Positions 56,682-64,000 of a stretch of DNA of 64,000 nt are shown here, one piece after another. Below the pieces are notes generated by a model. The model ran no database searches, was not told the DNA's origin, and was given only the letters and a program-made list of their open reading frames with translations. The first letter of the stretch is position 1. Every line of letters begins with the position of its first letter. Position numbers and translations under genes: made by a program. The DNA comes from Pseudofabraea citricarpa (taxonomy: Eukaryota; Ascomycota; Leotiomycetes; Helotiales; Dermateaceae): the NCBI GenBank assembly GCA_029641185.1, contig JAPWGK010000004.1, forward strand, positions 2,356,001 to 2,420,000. Direction: 5' to 3'.

Positions 56682-57391
56682 AGGATATATTAAGTTCTGC
56701 CAAACGAAATCAATTTCGAAATGCGTTTTTCGTATTATATAGCTAAAGCTGGTCTTGTGTTACAAACCAGTTCCATAAAAAGAGAAAATGTTATATAAAT
56801 CTATATTCATCTTCCATAATAGAGAAACAGGAAGACTTGGAAGTTATTAAGTAAAAACACCACTTATCAGCTGATTCGTAATCGGAGATGCTAGATGCTT
56901 GTTTCTATATCCCTAAAATTATAGATTTAAGAATTTCTTACACGGGATCAATTAATTTTGATTTCGGTTTTATTTTAGAGAACATATATTCTAGGTATAA
57001 AGCGAATCAAATTAATATTTTCACCAATGGCCCTTCAACAGGTTAAGCGGAATATGTTATTGTAATAATATCAGGTTTTAGAGCACCTTGCCTAAGTAAT
57101 CCAAACAATTCCGAGAAGGATCAAACTACCTTAGTCTGATTCAACAGTCATGTTAGTCCGAATTTGCACTGGCACATACATGTGAGGTTATTCCTGTTAT
57201 GAACATCGCTTCTAGAAATCGCGGAAGTGCCAAATTAGGAACTGCCGGACGGTAGCAGTATATTAGAACAAAACGGTCATTTCACTATGAACCGCTTAAT
57301 ACTGAATCTCTATCTCTTCACAATTTTTTTTGAATTTAACTTTTGATTGAATATTATAGTTTTTTCTAATCGTACCTCGCAACTCATCACA
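56682..57391 (+). promoter_or_regulatory. AT-rich spacer and cupin promoter
   Basis: No gene is seen in 710 bases. CCG/CGG sites near 57100-57260 (ATTCCGAGAAGG, GTCCGAATT, TGCCGGACGG) precede the cupin gene. Confidence 0.4.
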
Positions 57392-58070
57392 ATGGCAACC
57401 GAAATTGAATCTGCCCCAATTCATACCAAGTTGAATGGAACCAAGGAGGAATTGGACACTGGCCCAATTACCCGGTTTCCTGCGGACGATCTTCGAAACC
57501 CTTATCGGCTGATCACTACTCATAACGAAAAAGGACATGGGATATTTTGTGCCACAGACCGAGGGGACCACCACCGTGTGATGGTGAGAGGAAAGGGCGT
57601 GGCCAATATCATTTATAGTACAAATTCCAATCCTGTCGACCTAAACAATGAAGTTGACATCGAGTATGCTAAAAATAATGAGGTTTGTAGCTCCCGGGTA
57701 CAGTTTGCAACGTAACATCAACGCTAACAATCAAAAACAGCCCGGTCTTCATGTGCACAACGGATCTGTCGTCAGACTCATTGACTTTGCTCCTGGCGTG
57801 GAGTCACCTCTTCATCGGGCAATGTCGATCGATTATGGCATCGTCATCGAAGGGGAATTTGAATTGACTCTTGACAGTGGAGAGTCGCGCATCATGAAAC
57901 CTGGAGATATTTCAGTCCAGCGGGCGACAATGCACAAATGGAGAAATACTTCTCCAACCAAGTCTGCGAGAGCTGTTTTCGTTTTGTTGGACTGTCTTCC
58001 TTTGGTTGTTAATGGTCAAGGGGTTGAGCAGGATCTTGGCACTTTGGCACCCGAATATGCAGGGCGTTAA
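57392..58070 (+). CDS. Small cupin-domain protein
   Basis: Exons 57392-57682 and 57741-58070 give 206 residues. The C-terminal half is a single cupin barrel: the first motif is around [19 protein letters not shown] and EGEFELTL, the second around [17 protein letters not shown] with its His. The usual HxH is HRA here, so metal binding may be incomplete. The N-terminal half has [21 protein letters not shown] small cupin of this kind recurs beside HR-PKS and SDR genes in salicylaldehyde-type clusters, where it is needed, by an unclear mechanism, for forming the aromatic ring. The start at 57392 is preferred because upstream in-frame codons contain no ATG. Confidence 0.88.
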
Positions 58071-58873
58071 AACAACCCAAGTAGGCACTGCACAAGAAAT
58101 CGGAGGTCACGCAATGTCTGTTAGTGGAATAAAAGAATATACTTCGTGTGAATCAATATCGTATTTTGCTCGTGGCTTTTTTAATGATAAAATTGTTAGC
58201 TAGCACTAGGTGGAAGAGGATGTGGAAATGGGTGGTGGGGTAATAGAGTAAAGTTTAGCGAGGTGATTGATTTAGCAAGTTCTTTTCAACACTTTCACTG
58301 TCGGGGTAAGTGTACATTTTGGCAAAACAGGATAATTAAATCATATATATAATCATTATCATGAAACCAAAATTTAGGAATGGAATTTCTAGAAAATTCC
58401 TGTTTGGAAGTGGTACGTTGTCCAGATTCTGATCCATTATAGCGGACGACAGACTCCACTTAGACCCAACTTTTCCTAACCCTTTTAATTAGTACGTCCT
58501 GTATCACCACCGTGATGAAATCTAAACACATCAAAGTGAAGCAATACCCTCTGAGCTCTTTTCTCGATATTTGGTGATATCCGTAGCATGGCGGAGTCGC
58601 GTAACATGCAGTGTATTACCCACTGGGATGGTGGGGCTAAAATTGCCAAATGTAGAAATACCGGACGCCGAACCCTCACAAGGAGACACCGAGCCATAAC
58701 CAGAACAGCAGAGATTATCACTTCAAGTCTGAAGGAGACTCGCTATGCCATTGAATCTCTTTTTCTGTAGAGTGCTCCTCTGATCTAAACTTCTGTTATT
58801 CTTCAATCTGCAAATTGTTCAAAAGCATAGAACCCAAGACTATCCAAATAATTTTCTATACCACTCAGTAACG
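58071..58873 (+). promoter_or_regulatory. Spacer and P450 promoter
   Basis: Nothing gene-like is supported in 803 bases. The last 100 bases must hold the start-site region of the P450 gene at 58874. Confidence 0.4.
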
Positions 58874-60719
58874 ATGTCAATTCAAGATACTGTTACAGGA
58901 TTTCCATTCCCTGTCAATCTATTGGTGCCTTTGGACAGACCACTGTGGGTTTCGTTGATTCAATTTATCGGCTTATCGTTATTTTTGGTATGCAAATCGC
59001 CCAGTGTACAGAATTAAACTGATATCTTTATAGATGGCGTCTTTGTATACTCTGTGGGCAGTCTATGCGATAACCATCCATCCACTTGCCAAGTTTCCTG
59101 GGCCTAAGCTGGCTGCCATCAGCAGTGTAATCATTAAATCCAATCTTCCCTCTAAAGCAGCAAGGCTTACCAGAATTTTAGTTCTATTATTCTCGTATGG
59201 CATTTAGTGGAAAGTTGCCGATGAAAGTTGCCGCCTTACACGAAAAATATGGTACTTCCCCCCGCGGCCCAACAAGAGATTGCATCATAACGAGTAAAAT
59301 AGGTTCGGTGGTTCGGATTGCTCCTGGGGAGCTCAGCTTTGCGTCAGTAGCATCTCCAAAGGATATCTATGGCCCGACAGGCGCAAACACATTCGTCAAA
59401 TCTGAATTTTATAAAACATCCGCCTTTGAAGCCTCGGATATCATAGGGGAATCAGACGTAGTAGTACATGCTCGTATGCGTAAAGCATGGGCTCACGGTT
59501 TCTCTTCTCGCGCTCTTCGAGAACACGAGCAACTCGAAGATCGGTATGTGGATTTGCTCATTGAGCAATTTTCAACCCACGGCAAACGAGCTGAAGGAAT
59601 TAACGTAGTTGACTGGTTTAACTTTCTTACTTTTGATATCATCGGGGAACTAGTTTTTGGCGAATCCTTCGGTGCGCTTGAATCAGGAACTTCTAAATTT
59701 TGGATTTCTCTTCTTCTCGAAAATATGCACGGAGGTATGATAATCGACCAAATTCGACGATGGGGATTTTATGTTGGATTCAAGAAAATCTTAGGGTTAA
59801 TTCCTTCCGAAAAGATTCAGCAGATGAATCAACATGTCGAGCTTACTCGGAATCTCGCTGCGAAGAGATTGTCGAGGGGCAAGGACTACGAGAAGAAAGA
59901 TTTTCTATCCTACATGTTTGATAATGAGAAATCGAGTTCCGTGACAGTTGAAGAGGTCGCCAGTCAAGGACAGAATTTGATGTAAGTTTTGATTCTTTAC
60001 ATGGTAGATTGCTTTCTAATTGAGATGACAAGCATTGCTGGAAGCGAAACAACAGCAACTACACTTTCCGCCATTACTTACTACCTCCTAAAATCCCCGG
60101 AACATTATGCAAGATTGAAGGATGAGATCCGATCTCAAATCTCTTCGTATGATGAGATTACTTCTCACAGAGTTGCATCATTTCCCTTTTTGCACGCTGT
60201 CATAAACGAGGCATTGCGGATGTATCCACCCGTGCCTTATGGACCACCTCGTCTCTCACCTGGAGCATATGTTGATGGAAATTATATTCCAAAGGGTGTA
60301 AGTTGTTTGCTTATTTACAAGAAGCTCTTACTCACACCTACTCTCAGACCGAGGTTTCTGTGAATCCATGGGCGATTCAACGAAGCCCAAAATACTGGAG
60401 TCACCCAAATACCTTTGATCCAGATCGCTGGTTGGACAACAAATCGACTGATAATCGGGAAGCCTCTCAACCTTTTCATCTCGGTCCACGAGTTTGCTTA
60501 GGTCGCAAGTAAGAACTCTGCCTACAAATTACCATTTACATGAGCTGATAGTATCTTAGTTTGGCATTCATTGAGATGCGCCTTGTTCTTGCAAAAATGC
60601 ACTATAGATTCGATATTGAACTGATAAACAAAGATGTCATCCTTGAACGTGATGCTGAAATGTATATCCTTTGGAATACGCCTGCAATCAATGTGCGATT
60701 TACAGAAAGGGAATTTTAA
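58874..60719 (+). CDS. Cytochrome P450 monooxygenase (second of three)
   Basis: Exons 58874-58987, 59034-59126, 59182-59981, 60033-60297, 60348-60508 and 60560-60719 give 530 residues. A membrane anchor (about 28-50) and the hinge HPLAKFPGPKLA are followed by LHEKYG, helix I IAGSETTATT, ExxR in INEALRM, PDRW (FDPDRWLD) and the heme loop FHLGPRVCLG. The third exon begins at the second of two nearby AGs (after AATTTTAG), because only that keeps the frame. It resembles fungal P450s next to benzoate-hydroxylase/O-demethylase-like groups. By position in the SDR-SDR-cupin run it is the best candidate for the ring- or chain-hydroxylating P450 of the core pathway. Confidence 0.9.
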
Positions 60720-61139
60720 GAACTAGTTAGAGAAGTATAAAGCTATATTTGTCAAACTCTTGTGGTACCTATAATAGAGTGCATTAGCCGAGAAATTTCT
60801 AAATAGAACTGATTTTTAGAAATTATCAAAATAAGTAAACTTTATAAAACTATAATTAAATTTAGTCCAAACAGAAACCAAAAAGTTAAATAATTTTCCG
60901 AGTTTCAGAATTAAAATTACGTACCTGGGTAGTATATTAATAAATAAGAGAATATAGATGGAAGATTATTTAACCCATACCACTTTTCATTCAAGAGAAA
61001 ATGGTGGCAACAACTATAAACTAGAACTTTCAATTGCCTTCTACTTAAAACGCAACCTTCGAACACAAGACCTAAATAACACACAAATGATTCTTCTCGT
61101 TACTAAAATAGAGTTAGTTGTGCGGCATTGCCTGAATAA
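60720..61139. other. AT-rich convergent spacer between two P450 genes
   Basis: Both P450 genes end here. The 420 bases are very AT-rich and no gene is seen. Confidence 0.5.
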
Positions 61140-62980
61140 TCATTCATTTCCCACTTTCCGTTCCTTAATAAAAAGCCACTGATCCCAATAAATAGAAATC
61201 GCCCAGTTCTCATGTCTCCATGGGTTATTTTTATCTAAAGCCCGAATTCGAAAGTCTCGGAAAAGTTGAAGACACAACTTTTGTGTCTCCAATTGTGCAA
61301 TATTCTTCCCAAGACAAATTCTTGACCCATATCCCCAGGCCAAACTATATTTCTCCATCTCTTTAGCTCTCTCGGTATCCTCCAGCCATCTCTCGGGACG
61401 AAAGACATCAGCGTCTTCCCCAAAGATCTCTTTGTTTCGATGGATAACATATGGATTGGCGCCAATTTCAGTACCCTCAGGAGCGAAGAGATTATTGAGA
61501 TACATGCCACCTTTTGATACGGATCGAGGCATAATCATAGGTGTGGATGGTGAGTATCTCAAAGTCTCTTTAACACAGGCCATGAAATACTGCATTGCAT
61601 TTGTTTCATCAAAGCTCACAACGGGGGAAGACAAACGACCCTCTTGTTCGAACGACTCAATCTCGGCCATGAGCTTGGTGTAGATATAAGAATCTTGAAT
61701 GACGTTATTAACGAAAGGGCAGATGAACGCAGATGTGGTATCAGAGGCTGCTACCATTAGAACGAAACATTCTGTCTTGACTTCTTCAATGGACATTGGC
61801 GTGCCGTCAGCATTTTTGGCTTGTAGGAGACTTTATTGCACCTGATCAGTTTTTATGTTCCTCGAAACAAGTTTTCAACTTGCCTGTCAAGAAAATCATG
61901 GTGAGTTCCAGTAGCACCAATTTTGAGTCTATCTGCTAGCATGTTATCGCGATACTAGCCTTTTGTTAGTCACTCTCGGATAAGAATACATAGCAGGAAA
62001 CATACAGCCATAATGCGACCAGTACCTGAGCTGTCTCCTGACTTAGGCATAAGATATCGCTTAGTCAGTGGATTTTTGAGAATGGGATTCAAGAGCCAAG
62101 GAAGCGCAGCCAGCAATCCAGCCATAGGAGCCATTTCCTGGAATGCAGCAATGAGACCACCAACATCATAGCCTTTCTCAACAAACCCGATGGGTTCGCC
62201 AAAGCCTAGTTGTGTAACAAGATCATAAACAAACCACCTATACAAGTTTCAGCACGAGGATCATTACGGGACTTAGAAGAATTTACTGAGCCCAGTTCGC
62301 GAAATCCAGCTTTTCCCCTGTTTTTGCAAACTTCTCTCGAAGAATGCTATTGAACTCAATGATTCGGTCATTCATGTTCGCTTCTAGCTTTCTCAAGTTG
62401 CTCATGGAAAACTAGTGCGTCAAAAGTTAATATTTGGCCAAATGTCATGTACCTATGACTTGGATAAAGAAGTGGGCTTACTGATGGCGCGACACGTTTT
62501 CTCTTCGCAGCATGGTCTGCATGTTTCAAAGTTTGGAAAGGTGGCGGAATATCCCCAAGAATACCAGTACTATAGAAATCTGTTTTGTCGACTTGCCTGT
62601 GATAGACCTGAGGCAAGAGTTTTGGATCATCAAAAGCAAGGAGGTTTGGCGCCACCCTAACAATAGGTCCTAGAAACTTTAAGTTCTTTTCACAATGTTA
62701 CAAGTTGTATTTGATACTAACCATACTTTGAATGCATTTTTAGACCCATTGTATGCGCCTGCTTCGTTGCGACAATATATAACTTGTAGAAATCTGTAAC
62801 ACTTCCCCAAAACGGACCAGGGAATTTGGAAAGTGGATGAAAATATCTATTATAAACTCCTTGGTACACAATGGCACTGATTAAAATGACCAGCAGAGTT
62901 ACAATCGCTTTTAAGGGTGACTCCACTAAGGTTCCTACGAATATCAGGGGCAAAATATTCTCGACTGTGGGCTTTGCCAT
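61140..62980 (-). CDS. Cytochrome P450, pisatin-demethylase-like (third of three)
   Basis: Minus-strand exons are 62980-62722, 62669-62482, 62411-62287, 62237-62006, 61954-61884 and 61830-61140, giving 521 residues. An anchor segment (about 20-42) and HPLSKFPGPFWG are followed by helix I AASDTTS, ExxR in KETLRYS, PERW (FRPERWLE) and the heme loop WGYGSRICLG. The usual first Phe of FxxGxRxCxG is Trp here. The fifth intron uses a GC donor (CAG|GCAAGT), the classic non-GT form, and the frame requires it. The sequence resembles the pisatin-demethylase group of fungal P450s (aromatic O-demethylation or hydroxylation in known members). It is convergent with the second P450 at the cluster's right end. 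Confidence 0.9.
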
Positions 62981-64000
62981 TGTGAATTGATTTTTTCAAC
63001 TTCAAGCGGTGATATATTTCTGTGAATTTCTTTCGTTCAAAAGTGATCGGTGTGAAAAAAGGTGGGTGAAAAATGAGTCTTAGTTTTGGAGCCTGTGCTG
63101 GCAGTAAAGATTCTCCTAAGGGAGTCGAAATGTTAGAGGGTAGCATTTAGCTCCGTTCAATCATAAACATACTAGAACCAAAGATCTATACTATTTAAAA
63201 AAAAAACTGTTTAAGGCGGACCAGCTGTGTCGGGTGTACCGATTGGGGTATATTTGACTCGGCTTTGACAGAATCGCGTAATCCCGAAGCGGAAAATCCT
63301 AAAAGATCAATATTATAACATGACAGTTTTCACTAGGCTCAGCGCCGAAATACCACTCGGCAACGGAGATTAATTTGCTTGTGTTATCTTGGTAAGCCTT
63401 TGCTCCCTATCAAGCGACGAGACTTTGCCTGGACCCTTCCAAATAATCAGTTAGATGTTTTGATATAGTCGGCTCGCTTAGAAATCAATTCATGTGGGAC
63501 ACCAAATCACGACGATATCTGAACTAGTATCTGTGCTCTGGAATTTATCTTCTGGGAGTCTTAGTGTATCTATTCTAGGAACTTCAAAAAATGAGTTTTA
63601 ACTTGTTCATTTTGGAATAGAAGAGAAAAAATAGGACGAGAAAAGGAGCTATTTCTATTAAAGTTTCGTCGCCGTGTGCAAAGTATCTCGCAGCTAATCA
63701 AACTGTTTTATAGAAGATGAATGTGTGACATTATTATTTGCTTCTGAAACAGCCATGCGTGTTTCTTTTCGGTAGCTGTACTTGAAGCGTCACCTTTGCG
63801 ACATCTTTCTAAACTATATAAATCTGAATATTAGTTAATCCTTTTAATATTTGATTAAAGCAGTAAATTATTTAACCAGCAGAGAAATGCAGATGAATCA
63901 CAAATTGGAAGCTCAAGACAAGCTTTTTAGTCGTGCTTGCCTGGATAAAAGTACGCCCTTAAGCACTTTCTAACCAAAGGAGTTATCTGATAAATAAGGG
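62981..64000. other. Right-end AT-rich region; P450 promoter
   Basis: The first few hundred bases are upstream of the third P450, with CCGAAGCGGAAAATCC at about 63283-63298 and CGCCGAAATACCACTCGG at about 63342-63359. The rest is AT-rich with no supported gene up to the window end. Confidence 0.45.

Noticed and set aside
58588..58770. 60-codon plus-strand frame before the second P450
   Set aside because: No motif, and it falls in the P450 promoter region.

Overview
The window is nuclear DNA of a filamentous ascomycete (Pezizomycotina). The genes are split by short introns (about 45-100 nt, GT-AG with a few GC-AG) with CTAAC/CTGAY-like branch sites. The protein families are fungal: Doa10-type E3 ligase, HeLo-like/pseudokinase protein, MCT-family MFS carrier, AflR-type Zn2Cys6 regulator and highly reducing polyketide synthase. 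A member of the Leotiomycetes/Helotiales is my guess, but the sequence alone does not prove it.

Left part (1-20.2 kb), conserved genes with GC-richer, CT-rich leaders: the 5' part of a Doa10/Ssm4-type RING-CH ubiquitin ligase (minus, cut by the window edge), a 1369-residue Ala/Ser-rich repeat protein ending in KDEL, an NAD-type malic enzyme, a large HeLo-like/pseudokinase/trypsin-like protein, and a cytosolic/mitochondrial arginyl-tRNA synthetase. Middle (20.2-26.2 kb): an F-box/ankyrin protein and a small Ser-rich protein, with long gene-poor spacers.

Right part (26.2-63 kb) reads as one secondary-metabolite cluster of about 37 kb with AT-rich spacers. In order: Zn alcohol dehydrogenase (-), Aro8-like aminotransferase (+), O-methyltransferase (+), P450 (-), MCT-like transporter (-), FMN-dependent 2-hydroxy-acid-oxidase-like enzyme (+), 2OG-Fe(II) dioxygenase (-), AflR-type regulator (+), SDR (-), 2394-residue HR-PKS (-), Ayr1-like SDR (+), second SDR (+), cupin (+), P450 (+), pisatin-demethylase-like P450 (-). 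The HR-PKS, three SDRs, cupin, P450 and FMN oxidase match, as I remember them, the enzyme set of clusters that make alkyl salicylaldehydes (flavoglaucin, trichoxide, sordarial). My inference is that the PKS makes a reduced chain. The SDRs, cupin and flavoenzyme then re-oxidise it so that it cyclises and aromatises. The P450s, dioxygenase, methyltransferase, ADH and aminotransferase would tailor the aldehyde, possibly adding nitrogen. The MFS carrier would export the product and the Zn2Cys6 protein would switch the genes on. Four divergent gene pairs share promoters.

Multiexon genes were joined by hand from splice signals, reading phase and family motifs. Every joined CDS given here is a multiple of three and ends in a stop. 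Notable details are a putative 8-nt microexon in the FMN oxidase, two GC-AG introns, a degenerate methyltransferase region in the PKS, and a 139-bp inverted-repeat element with a solo third arm elsewhere.
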